Of a stretch of 24,568 bases of DNA, positions 8,827 to 16,094 are shown in pieces. This DNA is from Pseudomonadota bacterium (GTDB taxonomy: Bacteria > Pseudomonadota > Alphaproteobacteria > Reyranellales > Reyranellaceae). The first letter of the stretch is position 1, and each line of letters starts with the position of its first letter. Position numbers and translations under genes: made by a program. The stretch is from positions 1 through 24,568 of the forward strand of contig JAEWIV010000172.1 of the NCBI GenBank assembly GCA_023386865.1. The letters are read 5' to 3'. The notes under the pieces are model-generated. The model was not told the DNA's origin, made no database searches, and saw only the letters and a program-made list of their open reading frames with translations.

Positions 8827-9594
8827 ATGAGACAGAACAAGATCAAGCAGATTTGGCGTGACGGGCGATGTGCAACGCTTGGCTGGCTTTCCGTGTCCCA
8901 CGGCTTCAGCGCCGAGGTCATGGCGCGTCAGGGCTTCGACGCCTTGTGCGTCGACCTGCAGCACGGAACGGCTGAAATGAAGGACGTTGCGCCGATGCTG
9001 CAGGCGATCTCGCAGACGGAGACTGTCCCGGTCGTGCGCGTCGCGTGGAACGAGCCGGCGGCAATCATGAAGGCCCTCGACCTCGGCGCCTATGGCATCA
9101 TCGTGCCGCTGGTGAACACCGCCGAGGAAGCCGCGATGGCGGTTGCCGCGTGCCGCTATCCGCCGGTCGGCATGCGCTCCTCCGGACCCGTGCGCGCCAT
9201 CCACTACGGCGGCCCCGACTACATGGCCCATGCCAACGACGAGATCGTCGTCATGGCCATGATCGAGACGAAGGAGGGTCTCGCCAACCTCGAGGCCATC
9301 TGCGCCACGCCGGGCCTCGACGCCGTCTACATCGGTCCGGCCGACCTGTCGTTCGCCCTGGGCCTGCCGCCGCGTGGCGACAACCCCGATCCGCTCCACC
9401 TCGCCACTTGCGACAAGATCCTGGCGGCCGCCCACAAGGCCGGCATCAAATGCGTCATGCACTGCGCCGGCGCTGCGTTCGCGGCCGGTGCGGTGAAGCG
9501 CGGCTTCGACATGGTCATGCTGACGTCGGATCTGTCGTGCATGATCGCGGGCGCGCGCGCACAGCTCGATGAGCTCAAGGCCAAGACGGCCTGA
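8827..9594 (+). CDS. HpcH/HpaI-family class II aldolase
   Basis: The 255-residue protein matches the HpaI metal-dependent aldolases in length and active site. Residues matching the E. coli HpaI catalytic set are visible: His46 (VDLQHG), Arg71 (VVRVAW), Glu147 (MIETKEG) and Asp173 in the IGPADLS motif (169-175). These bind a divalent metal and the pyruvate or oxaloacetate enolate and split 4-hydroxy-2-oxo acids, giving pyruvate plus an aldehyde. The His sits in LQHG rather than the usual GEHA, so substrate range may differ from HpaI. No other aromatic meta-cleavage gene is adjacent, so the pathway is open. Translation may be controlled by the hairpin immediately upstream. It converges on the alpha/beta hydrolase gene. 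Confidence 0.9.
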   Translation: MRQNKIKQIWRDGRCATLGWLSVSHGFSAEVMARQGFDALCVDLQHGTAEMKDVAPMLQAISQTETVPVVRVAWNEPAAIMKALDLGAYGIIVPLVNTAEEAAMAVAACRYPPVGMRSSGPVRAIHYGGPDYMAHANDEIVVMAMIETKEGLANLEAICATPGLDAVYIGPADLSFALGLPPRGDNPDPLHLATCDKILAAAHKAGIKCVMHCAGAAFAAGAVKRGFDMVMLTSDLSCMIAGARAQLDELKAKTA

Positions 9595-9626
9595 CGCAAG
9601 ACATCGTCGGGAGCGGCGCCGGCGGA

Positions 9627-10412
9627 TCAGTCCGCCGCCGCGCGCTGCTCCATTGCCGCGGCCACCGGCCGGTTGGCCTTCAGGAAGGTCCGGATGTGCC
9701 GCACCGCCAAGGGGATCTTCTCCGGCGTGTCCTTCCAGGGATACATGCTGACCTGCGAATTGGGCGCCAGCATCGCCACCTCCATCGCCACCGCGTAGGG
9801 ATGCGGTGGGATGTCGTCGGGCAGCACCAGGATCGGGATCTGGCACTGACGCACGAAGTCGCGCGTCACCGTGAAGACGAAGTCGGGGTTGGCGCGGTAC
9901 ATCTTGGCGAGGAACTGGCTGACCTGCTCGATGGTGATGTCGGGCCGGCGCGCGACCAGGGCGGGACCCCAGTTGTTCATGTTGTTCTGGTAGAACTGGT
10001 CGGGCAGCTCCGGCCGATGCCCGCTGGGCTGCGTCAGCACGGCGGCCACCACCCGGTCCGGCGCGCGCTTGATCAGGTTCCAGATGAACGGCTGGCCGAT
10101 GCAATAGCCGAGGACCATGAACTTATCGATGCCGAGGTGATCCATCAGGCCGATATGGTCGTCGGTATAGGAATCCCACGGCCGGTCGATCTCGAGCGGT
10201 CCCGACGACTGGCCGGCGTTGGCGTTGCGCAGGTCGGCGCCGATGCAGCGGAAGCCGTCCTTGGCGAACTCCTTCATGGCGTTGAAGGGATGGCTGGTAT
10301 CGAGCCCGGCGATGGTCGAATTCAGGCCGCCACCCGGGATCACCATCAGCGGAAAACCCGAGCCCATCTCTTCGTAGTGGATGCGGACTTTGCCCCGTTC
10401 ATAGGTCGGCAT
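9627..10412 (-). CDS. Alpha/beta hydrolase with cysteine at the nucleophile position
   Basis: The 261-residue protein has the alpha/beta hydrolase core: the oxyanion-hole region VIPGGG (24-29), a strand-helix with GADLRNAN (58-65), and a nucleophile elbow GYCIG at 102-106. Cys104 replaces the usual Ser or Asp, as in dienelactone hydrolases. Acid candidates are Asp199 and Asp200 in LVLPDD. The usual late catalytic His is not obvious: the C-terminal segment reads YPWKDTPEK, and the nearest histidines are His204 (in IPPHP) and His239. It could be a thiol-nucleophile hydrolase or a divergent, possibly non-hydrolytic, member. The ATG has a strong GAGGAGGA ribosome site. It lies 35 bp after the M23 gene on the same strand, so co-transcription is possible. 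Confidence 0.85.
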   Translation of the reverse strand: MPTYERGKVRIHYEEMGSGFPLMVIPGGGLNSTIAGLDTSHPFNAMKEFAKDGFRCIGADLRNANAGQSSGPLEIDRPWDSYTDDHIGLMDHLGIDKFMVLGYCIGQPFIWNLIKRAPDRVVAAVLTQPSGHRPELPDQFYQNNMNNWGPALVARRPDITIEQVSQFLAKMYRANPDFVFTVTRDFVRQCQIPILVLPDDIPPHPYAVAMEVAMLAPNSQVSMYPWKDTPEKIPLAVRHIRTFLKANRPVAAAMEQRAAAD

Positions 10413-10447
10413 GGCGCTTCCTCCTCACGTTCCGGCCAGTATGGGCC

Positions 10448-11545
10448 TCACATCCGGCGCGTCCAGTCGTCGTCCTGAACAGGCGTCCGACGCTGGCGAT
10501 CCTGCACCTGCTTCAGGGCACCCCGTATGTCGTCTTGCCACTTGCGAAAGCCCGCGAGGGTGCGGGGCTTCAGGGCGCGATCGCCGTCGTCGGACAGGTA
10601 GGGTGCGGGATCGGCGAATTTTTCGTCGACGATCGTCGAGAAGTGCAGGTGCGCGCCGGTCGATCGTCCGGTCATGCCGACATAGCCGATGACCTCGCCC
10701 TTCCGTACGCTGCGGCCCACCGCCATGCCGGCGGCAAAGTGCGACATGTGGGCATAGAGCGTCGTGAATTGCGGAGCGTGCCGGATCTTTACAGTGAGGC
10801 CGTATTCGAAGTGCGTGCCCTGAAGCTCGATGACGCCGTCTGCTGCCGCCAGGATCGGCTGTCCCACGCGCGCCTCGTAGTCGATGCCATTGTGGAAACC
10901 GCCGCCTGAAGGGCGCCCGTAGTATCGGCGCGGTCCGAAGGGCGACGACATGCGCGAGCCCGGCCTCGGCGGCGTCAGGGCGGCGCCCAGTCGTCGGCCA
11001 TCCTGGTCGAACCAGCCCGCGGGCTCGTCATCCGGCGCAAACCGCCAGAACGTGTGTTTGGCGCCGCCCTCCGTGCCGATGGCAACGTAGAGGAGGCAGG
11101 GAGCGCCGTCGGGCGTCGCACCTTGGGCGACCCGGACCTCGCTCGACGAAGCCGCAAAAGCCTCGAGAAGAGAAAGGATCTCCGGGCTGGCCGTCGCGCC
11201 AGCGCGCACACCGCGCAGGCTCACTTCGGAGATCGTCGGCGCACCGATCGCGCCCGCGGCGAGAAAACCTCCGGCGGCCGGCCGGCCGGTGCCGCGGGAG
11301 AAGCCGCAGGCCTGGCCGGATACGGCAGGAACCTCCTTCGATTCGCGGCGCTGCTCGATGCGGCTGCGGCTGTCGGGCTCGGGCAGGAAGCCGTCGAGAT
11401 TGCGATCGAGGCGACCGAAGTCCGGCGTCCGGACATGCGCGGAAGCATCCATTGCCGAAAGGCCGAGCAGGCAAACGGCAGTCGATGCGAGTCGCAGTAT
11501 CGGCGGGCGACAAGATCCGCCGGCAGGACGCGCAACTGTCGTCAT
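10448..11545 (-). CDS. Secreted M23-family metallopeptidase (LytM-type)
   Basis: The 365-residue protein has an N-terminal signal sequence (cleavage likely after about residue 36) and a C-terminal M23 zinc peptidase domain (about 196-315). Zinc ligands are visible as His218 and Asp222 in FHNGID and His301 in GAHLHF, with the conserved YAHMS histidine at 266. Family members cut peptidoglycan cross-links or serve in envelope maintenance. The mature N-terminus carries a canonical EF-hand-like loop at residues 47-58 (DRNLDGFLPEPD), matching the D-x-N-x-D-G-x-L pattern with Asp at position 12, which suggests calcium binding. The middle region (75-190) is not recognised. The ATG at 11545 has a GAGGGAG ribosome site. 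All peptidase ligands are present, so it is probably active. Confidence 0.88.
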   Translation of the reverse strand: MTTVARPAGGSCRPPILRLASTAVCLLGLSAMDASAHVRTPDFGRLDRNLDGFLPEPDSRSRIEQRRESKEVPAVSGQACGFSRGTGRPAAGGFLAAGAIGAPTISEVSLRGVRAGATASPEILSLLEAFAASSSEVRVAQGATPDGAPCLLYVAIGTEGGAKHTFWRFAPDDEPAGWFDQDGRRLGAALTPPRPGSRMSSPFGPRRYYGRPSGGGFHNGIDYEARVGQPILAAADGVIELQGTHFEYGLTVKIRHAPQFTTLYAHMSHFAAGMAVGRSVRKGEVIGYVGMTGRSTGAHLHFSTIVDEKFADPAPYLSDDGDRALKPRTLAGFRKWQDDIRGALKQVQDRQRRTPVQDDDWTRRM

Positions 11546-11623
11546 GGACGCTGCTCCCTCTCGTGCATTGATGACTGGATTTCGGGAACCTAGCGCCCAT
11601 TGGACGCCGGCTCCACTCGAATC

Positions 11624-12802
11624 TCAGCGCCGATTCATGGCGCCTGAGTCGCCGGTCAGCCGCTGCACGACATCGAGCTGGATCCGGGCGGCCTCGACCA
11701 TCTCGGCAATCGGCACCGATTCGTTGGCGGCATGGCCCTGCGCGCCCGAGCCTGGCCCGAAGTTGATGATCTCGATGCCGTCGTCGGCGTAGTAGCGGCC
11801 GTCGCTCACGCCGGTGGCATTGAGGAACTTCACCTTGCGCCGGGTCTGCTGCTTCACGGCGGCTTCGAACGCGGCGACGGTCCGACCGTTCTCCGGCGCG
11901 AAGAAGCCGTTGGTGCCGGTGAGGAACTCGACCGAGTACATGTTCTTCGGCTCGCCGACCTTGTCGATCACCGACTTCAGCTCCTCGAACGCGTCCTTCA
12001 CCTTCTCGTTCGGCAGCAGGCGGCGGTCGATCTCGACGGTGCAGGCCGAGGGCACGACGTTGGTGTTGTGCCCACCATGGAACATGCCGAGATTCACGGT
12101 CGACCTCATGGCGCCCTTCGTGCGCTTGGGCAGGACCTTGTCGTAGTGCGCCTGCAGCGCACCGACCAGGCGCATCATGCGCAGGATGGCGTTGTCGCCG
12201 GCGGCCGGATTGCCGGCGTGGGCGGCCTTGCCCCTGGTGGTGATCTTCGCCCACATGACGCCGCGCTCGGCGACGATCAGGTTGTTCTCGGTCTGCGCGC
12301 CCAGGATCAGCGCATCGGGCCGCACGCGGCCGCTCTTGCGCAAGAACGCCATGCCGTCGGGCCCGAGATTCTCCTCGTCTGCGACGAAGGTGAAGATCAG
12401 CTCGCCGTTCTGCGGTCCGCCGCGACGGGCGATCTCCTCGGCAAGCCAGATCTGCACCGCCATGCTGCCCTTGCAGTTGCCGGCGCCGAGACCATGCACA
12501 AGCCCGCCCTTGACCAACGCCTTGTAGGGGTCGCTCTTCCAGTTGGCGCGCTCGCCCACGCCCACCGTGTCGACGTGGGCGTTGAAAGCGATCACCGGAC
12601 CCTTGCCCTTGCCCTTCATGCGCGCCACGACATTGTCGACGCCCTTGGTCTTGGTCGCGATCTCGACCTTGTAGCCCGCCTTCTTCAGGCGCTTGGCCGC
12701 ATAGGCGCAGATCTCGACCGAGGTGCCGGGCGGGTAGGGGCTCGGCAGGGCGATCAGGTCGGCCAGGATGGCGACGAGATCGGATTCGAGTTTCCTGGAC
12801 AT
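11624..12802 (-). CDS. M20-family metallopeptidase/deacylase (ArgE/DapE-like) with altered metal-ligand positions
   Basis: The ATG at 12802, with an AAGGAG site six bases upstream, gives 392 residues. The fold is the two-domain M20 deacylase: catalytic domain with AHVDT (His76, Asp78), Glu143/Glu144 in ADEEN, dimerisation-domain His195 in AAHAG, and late His357 in GHAANES. Two positions that normally bind the two zincs look changed: the bridging Asp of the usual D-x-K-G motif is Asn109 (GNCKG), and the Glu/Asp of the usual GEPT motif is Gln170 (GAQT). The family hydrolyses N-acyl amino acids or dipeptides. This member may use a single metal, have a different specificity, or be a distinct active subfamily. 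It follows the carbamoylase/allantoate-type M20 gene by 46 bp on the same strand, probably in one operon. Confidence 0.85.
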   Translation of the reverse strand: MSRKLESDLVAILADLIALPSPYPPGTSVEICAYAAKRLKKAGYKVEIATKTKGVDNVVARMKGKGKGPVIAFNAHVDTVGVGERANWKSDPYKALVKGGLVHGLGAGNCKGSMAVQIWLAEEIARRGGPQNGELIFTFVADEENLGPDGMAFLRKSGRVRPDALILGAQTENNLIVAERGVMWAKITTRGKAAHAGNPAAGDNAILRMMRLVGALQAHYDKVLPKRTKGAMRSTVNLGMFHGGHNTNVVPSACTVEIDRRLLPNEKVKDAFEELKSVIDKVGEPKNMYSVEFLTGTNGFFAPENGRTVAAFEAAVKQQTRRKVKFLNATGVSDGRYYADDGIEIINFGPGSGAQGHAANESVPIAEMVEAARIQLDVVQRLTGDSGAMNRR

Positions 12803-12848
12803 GACGCTCCTTACAGTAAGCCCGGCCGCGCTGGAGAACAGCGGTAGG

Positions 12849-14090
12849 CTATCGGTTCGCCAATTCTTCGAGCACCTCGACCAGCACGCGCGCACCGGCG
12901 GCGAGGTCGGCGGGCGTGGCGTTCTCGGCCTCGTTGTGGCTGATGCCGCGCTCGCAGGGCACGAAGATCATGCCGGCAGGGCACAGCCTGGCGATGTGCA
13001 TGGCGTCATGGCCCGCGCCCGACGGCATGTCCATGTTCGAAAGCTTCAGCGCCTCGGCCTTGGCGCGCACCAGGTCGATCACCGCGGGATCGAAGTCGGT
13101 CGGCGCCACGTTGGTCACGCGCTCGATCGCCGCCGAGCAGGGGGCGGCCTTGGTGGCGACGATGTCCTCGAGCTTCGCCTCGTGCGCTTCCAATACGGCA
13201 TTCGAAGGATGGCGCATGTCGATGGTGAAGCTCGCCTTGCCCGGCACGGTGTTGGGCGAGCCGGGCTGCACCTCGACGCGGCCGATCGTAAAGCGCAGCG
13301 TGTCGTCGGCATCGGTCGTGGCCTCGTACATCGCGGCCGCGATGCGCGTCGCTGCGGCGAAAGCGTCCTTGCGGGCGGCGCGCGGCGTCGTGCCGGCATG
13401 CGCTTCCTCGCCTTCGGTCGTCACGATGTAGCGTCGGCTGCCCTGGATGCCGGTGACCACGCCGATCGTCTTGCGCTCGTTCTCGAGCCGCGGCCCTTGC
13501 TCGATATGCGCCTCGACATAGCCATCGAGCGCAAAGCCCGGCCTGCCGTCGCGCAATGGCGCGGGCGCGGCCGCGAGCGTGCTGGCGAGCGCGTCCTTCA
13601 GGACGACGCCGTCCCAGTCCTTCGCCGAAAGCATGTCGTCGAGCTCGTAGTGGCCCGCGAACACCGCCGATCCCATGGCGCCGGGCTGAAAGCGCGAGCC
13701 TTCCTCGTTCGTCCAGGCAACGGCGACGACCGGCCGCCTGGTCTTCACGCCGGCATCCTCGAGCGCCTCCAGCGCCTCGAAGGCGGCCAGCACGCCGTAC
13801 ATGCCGTCGAAGCGGCCGCCCGTCGGCTGGCTGTCCATGTGCGAGCCGCTCATCACCGGCAGCGCCGTGGCGTCGCTGCCCTCGCGGCGCACGAAGAGAT
13901 TGCCGATGGCGTCGGTGAAGATCGCAAAGCCGCGCGCCTTGGCCCACGAGGTGAGCAGGTTGCGCGCGGCCGCATCCTCGGCCGACAGCGCCTGGCGATT
14001 GACGCCGCCCTTGGGCGTGCCGCCCAGCCGGGCCATGTCGGCGTGGCGCTGCCACAGGCGATCTTCGCGAACGGCTTTGGCACCGCTCAT
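12849..14090 (-). CDS. M20 Zn-dependent amidase: allantoate amidohydrolase / N-carbamoyl-L-amino-acid hydrolase
   Basis: The ATG at 14090, with a GGAGAG site five bases upstream, gives 413 residues, the usual length for the AllC/HyuC/beta-ureidopropionase group; the GTG at 14105 has no such support. All five metal ligands are visible: His84 (GSHMDS), Asp95 (RFDGMYGV), Glu130 (NEEGSRF), His195 (HIEQG) and His385 (ISHNEAE). Substrate and dimer residues His231, Asn280 and Arg293 are present, as is the GAGHDAMH motif (358-365). These enzymes release ammonia, or ammonia plus CO2, from ureido compounds. The allantoinase gene directly divergent from it makes allantoate the most likely substrate, giving ureidoglycine or ureidoglycolate. 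A carbamoyl-amino-acid or ureidopropionate substrate is not excluded. Confidence 0.88.
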   Translation of the reverse strand: MSGAKAVREDRLWQRHADMARLGGTPKGGVNRQALSAEDAAARNLLTSWAKARGFAIFTDAIGNLFVRREGSDATALPVMSGSHMDSQPTGGRFDGMYGVLAAFEALEALEDAGVKTRRPVVAVAWTNEEGSRFQPGAMGSAVFAGHYELDDMLSAKDWDGVVLKDALASTLAAAPAPLRDGRPGFALDGYVEAHIEQGPRLENERKTIGVVTGIQGSRRYIVTTEGEEAHAGTTPRAARKDAFAAATRIAAAMYEATTDADDTLRFTIGRVEVQPGSPNTVPGKASFTIDMRHPSNAVLEAHEAKLEDIVATKAAPCSAAIERVTNVAPTDFDPAVIDLVRAKAEALKLSNMDMPSGAGHDAMHIARLCPAGMIFVPCERGISHNEAENATPADLAAGARVLVEVLEELANR

Positions 14091-14158
14091 GCATTCTCTC
14101 CGCACTTGTTGGCCGAGCTATAGCGGCCCCATAGTCGTGCATCAATCGGGAGGGTCCC
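14091..14158. promoter_or_regulatory. Divergent promoter region of the ureide genes
   Basis: These 68 bp separate the amidase and allantoinase starts and must carry both control regions. They hold an 8-bp perfect palindrome GCTATAGC at 14117-14124, a possible operator or -10 region, and on the plus strand GGGAGGG at 14148-14154, the ribosome site that supports the TTG start of the allantoinase. No other motif was recognised. Confidence 0.45.
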
Positions 14159-15070
14159 TTGCACAAGCACCTCGATCGCAATCTCGTCGGCTACGGCGCC
14201 AACCCGCCCGATCCGCAATGGCCGGGGGACGCCCGCATCGCCGTGAGTTTCGTGCTGAACTACGAGGAGGGCGGCGAGAACACCATCCTGAACGGCGATG
14301 CCGCCTCCGAGGTGTTCCTGACCGAGACGCCGGGTGGCACGCCGATCGTGGGCGGCCGCGACCTCTCGACCGAATCGATGTACGAGTACGGCAGCCGCGC
14401 CGGCTTCTGGCGCGTCATGCGGCTGTTCGCCGAACGCAACATGCGCTTCACGTCGTGGGCGGTCGGCCGGGCGCTCGAGCTCAATCCCGCCGCCGGCAAG
14501 GCGATGGCCGAGGCCGGTCACGAGGTGGCGAGTCACGGCTGGCGCTGGATCAACTACAAGGATTTCACCCTCGAGCAGGAGCTCGACCACATGAAGAAGG
14601 CGGTGAAGGCCATCGCCGATACCGCCGGCAAGCCGCCGGTCGGCTGGTACACCGGCCGCTTCGGCATGCACACGCTGTCGGCGGTGATCAAGCACGGCGG
14701 GTTTCTCTATTCGAGCGATTCCTACAGCGACGACCTGCCGTACTGGGTGACCGTCGACGGCACGCCGCACCTGATCATCCCCTACACGCTCGAAGTGAAC
14801 GACATGAAGTTCGGCGTGCCGCCGGGCTACACCGCGGGCGACGGCTGGCTTCAGGCGATGAAGGACAGTTTCGACGTGCTCTATGCCGAAGGAGCGCGCA
14901 GCCCGAAGATGATGTCGATCGGCCTGCACTGCCGCCTGGTCGGGCGCCCGAGCCGCGCCGCGACGCTGGCGCGCTTCATGGACTACGTGGCCTCACGGCC
15001 GCAGGTCTGGGTGGCCACGCGCGAGGAGATCGCGCGCCATTGGATGAAGGTGCACCCCGCCGGCTCATGA
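14159..15070 (+). CDS. puuE: PuuE-type (cofactor-free) allantoinase, polysaccharide-deacetylase superfamily
   Basis: The 303-residue protein matches PuuE allantoinase in length and in its hallmark segments: an N-terminal RNLVGYGANPPDPQWPGDAR region, NYEEGGE at 34-40, SMYEYGSRAGFWR at 73-85 and ASHGWRW at 124-130, followed by a NodB-type barrel. PuuE opens the hydantoin ring of allantoin to allantoate without a metal cofactor and is unrelated to the AllB amidohydrolases. The start is a TTG at 14159, chosen because a strong GGGAGGG ribosome site ends four bases before it and no in-frame ATG lies nearby. It is divergent from the candidate allantoate amidohydrolase, which makes a two-step allantoin-degrading unit. 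Relatives acting on other cyclic imides are a minor alternative. Confidence 0.88.
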   Translation: MHKHLDRNLVGYGANPPDPQWPGDARIAVSFVLNYEEGGENTILNGDAASEVFLTETPGGTPIVGGRDLSTESMYEYGSRAGFWRVMRLFAERNMRFTSWAVGRALELNPAAGKAMAEAGHEVASHGWRWINYKDFTLEQELDHMKKAVKAIADTAGKPPVGWYTGRFGMHTLSAVIKHGGFLYSSDSYSDDLPYWVTVDGTPHLIIPYTLEVNDMKFGVPPGYTAGDGWLQAMKDSFDVLYAEGARSPKMMSIGLHCRLVGRPSRAATLARFMDYVASRPQVWVATREEIARHWMKVHPAGS

Positions 15071-15123
15071 CGAGTACCCGGGCGCCGGGCGGCGCGACGT
15101 GCGGAAGGCGATACCGGGACCGA

Positions 15124-15576
15124 TCAACTCCGGGGCGTGCCGAGCGCCTGTCGGATCCAGCCGTCGATGCCGGCGGCGTTCATCGCGCCGGACCGGCGGG
15201 CGATCTCGCGGCCGCGATGGAACAGGATCATGGTCGGGATGCCTTGGATGCCGAAGCGTCCGGCGAGCTGCTGTTCCTCGTCGGTGTTGACCTTGCCGAA
15301 GCGGACCTCGGGCTCGAGCCCGGCGGCGGCCTTCTCGAACTGCGGCGCCATCGCCTTGCACGGCCCGCACCACGGCGCCCAGAAGTCGACGACCAGCGGG
15401 ATGTCGGTCTTGGCGGCATGAGTTTCGAAGCTGCCGGCGTCGAGCGCCACGGGATGGCCCTCGAACAGCGGCGCGCCGCAGCTGCCGCACTTGCCGCCGC
15501 CGCCGGACAGCTTGTCGGGCGGCGCGCGGTTGAGCGTGTTGCAGGCGGGACAGGCGACGATCAGGCGGTCGACCAT
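15124..15576 (-). CDS. trxC: Thioredoxin 2 (TrxC) with N-terminal zinc-binding module
   Basis: The 150-residue protein has the Trx2 layout. An N-terminal zinc module carries two CxxC pairs, Cys9/Cys12 (CPAC) and Cys30/Cys33 (CGSC). It is followed by a thioredoxin domain with the WCGPC active site at 69-73 and cis-Pro114 (GIPTM). It reduces protein disulfides in the cytoplasm, using thioredoxin reductase, and in other bacteria trxC is induced by oxidants. The ATG has an AGGA site. It is divergent, over 133 bp, from an ArsR-family regulator with the cysteine pair of sulfide/redox sensors, so trxC may belong to that regulator's thiol-stress response. It converges on the allantoinase gene; a 5-bp GC hairpin lies in the 53-bp gap between them. 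Confidence 0.95.
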   Translation of the reverse strand: MVDRLIVACPACNTLNRAPPDKLSGGGGKCGSCGAPLFEGHPVALDAGSFETHAAKTDIPLVVDFWAPWCGPCKAMAPQFEKAAAGLEPEVRFGKVNTDEEQQLAGRFGIQGIPTMILFHRGREIARRSGAMNAAGIDGWIRQALGTPRS

Positions 15577-15673
15577 GGCGGGGTTCCTGTGGCAAAGGAC
15601 GCTGCGGTGGAGATTGCGACGCTTCGACGAGAATCAAGACCTGTGCGGGCGATTGTCCGTATTGGCGAGGGGC

Positions 15674-15717
15674 TTGACGAATATATGAGTAAACACTAAT
15701 TTAGTAAATATGAATAT
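15674..15717 (+). promoter_or_regulatory. Sigma-70-like promoter and operator overlapping the ArsR-family start; predicted leaderless transcript
   Basis: TTGACG (15674-15679) and TAATTT (15697-15702) are separated by 17 bases, a very good -35/-10 pair. Transcription would begin about seven bases after the -10 element, at the ATG at 15710. No ribosome site exists in this stretch. A perfect dyad ATTTA-G-TAAAT (15699-15709) lies over the -10 element and ends at the start codon, with a second dyad AATAT-GA-ATATT at 15706-15717. The patch is very AT-rich in a GC-rich genome. Sequence elements are seen; autoregulation is inferred. Confidence 0.6.
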
Positions 15718-16018
15718 TGAAGCCATCAAAGAACGCGCCGCCGAGGCGGCCGAATTCCTGAAGTCGATGGCCAACGAGAGCCGGCTGATCGTGCTGTGCG
15801 AGCTGGTGAAGGGCGAACGGACGGTCGGCGAGCTCGAGAAGATCGCCGGATTAAGCCAGTCGGCCTTGTCGCAGCATCTTGCCAAGCTGCGCGAGGCCAA
15901 TCTCGTGACGACGCGCCGCGAGGCGCAGACCATCTACTACTCGCTCGTGGATGGCGGCGCGAAGCGGCTGATCGACGTGCTTTACGACCTCTATTGCCGG
16001 CCCGGGCGCCGCCGCTGA
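15710..16018 (+). CDS. ArsR-family repressor with BigR/SqrR/YgaV-type cysteine pair
   Basis: The 102-residue winged-helix protein has the ArsR/SmtB layout, with recognition helix region LSQSALSQHLAKLREANLV at about 48-66 and wing RREAQTIYYSL at 69-79. It lacks the metal-binding CxC motif of ArsR. It carries Cys30 in LIVLCEL and Cys96 in DLYC, 66 residues apart; the SqrR sensor pair Cys41/Cys107 has the same spacing and the same surroundings. In BigR, SqrR and YgaV this pair forms a disulfide or polysulfide bridge in response to sulfide, persulfide or oxidant and releases DNA. The protein should therefore be a thiol-based sensor. Likely targets are itself and divergent trxC. No sulfide:quinone reductase or persulfide dioxygenase gene is in the window. 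Confidence 0.9.
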   Translation: MNIEAIKERAAEAAEFLKSMANESRLIVLCELVKGERTVGELEKIAGLSQSALSQHLAKLREANLVTTRREAQTIYYSLVDGGAKRLIDVLYDLYCRPGRRR

Positions 16019-16094
16019 CATCGACCGGGGGACCGCCGTTCGCCGCGAAGCCGGCGTCGTCGTCCGCCTGCCTCTGCCATGCTAGAGGGGTCGA

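Noticed and set aside
12810..12820. Eleven-base palindrome CTTAC-A-GTAAG before the M20 gene
   Set aside because: It is short, partly overlaps the ribosome site and could be chance; noted only as a weak operator candidate.
12849..14123. Plus-strand open frames over the two M20 genes (about 370-450 residues)
   Set aside because: They are antisense shadows of well-supported enzymes and show no recognisable protein features.
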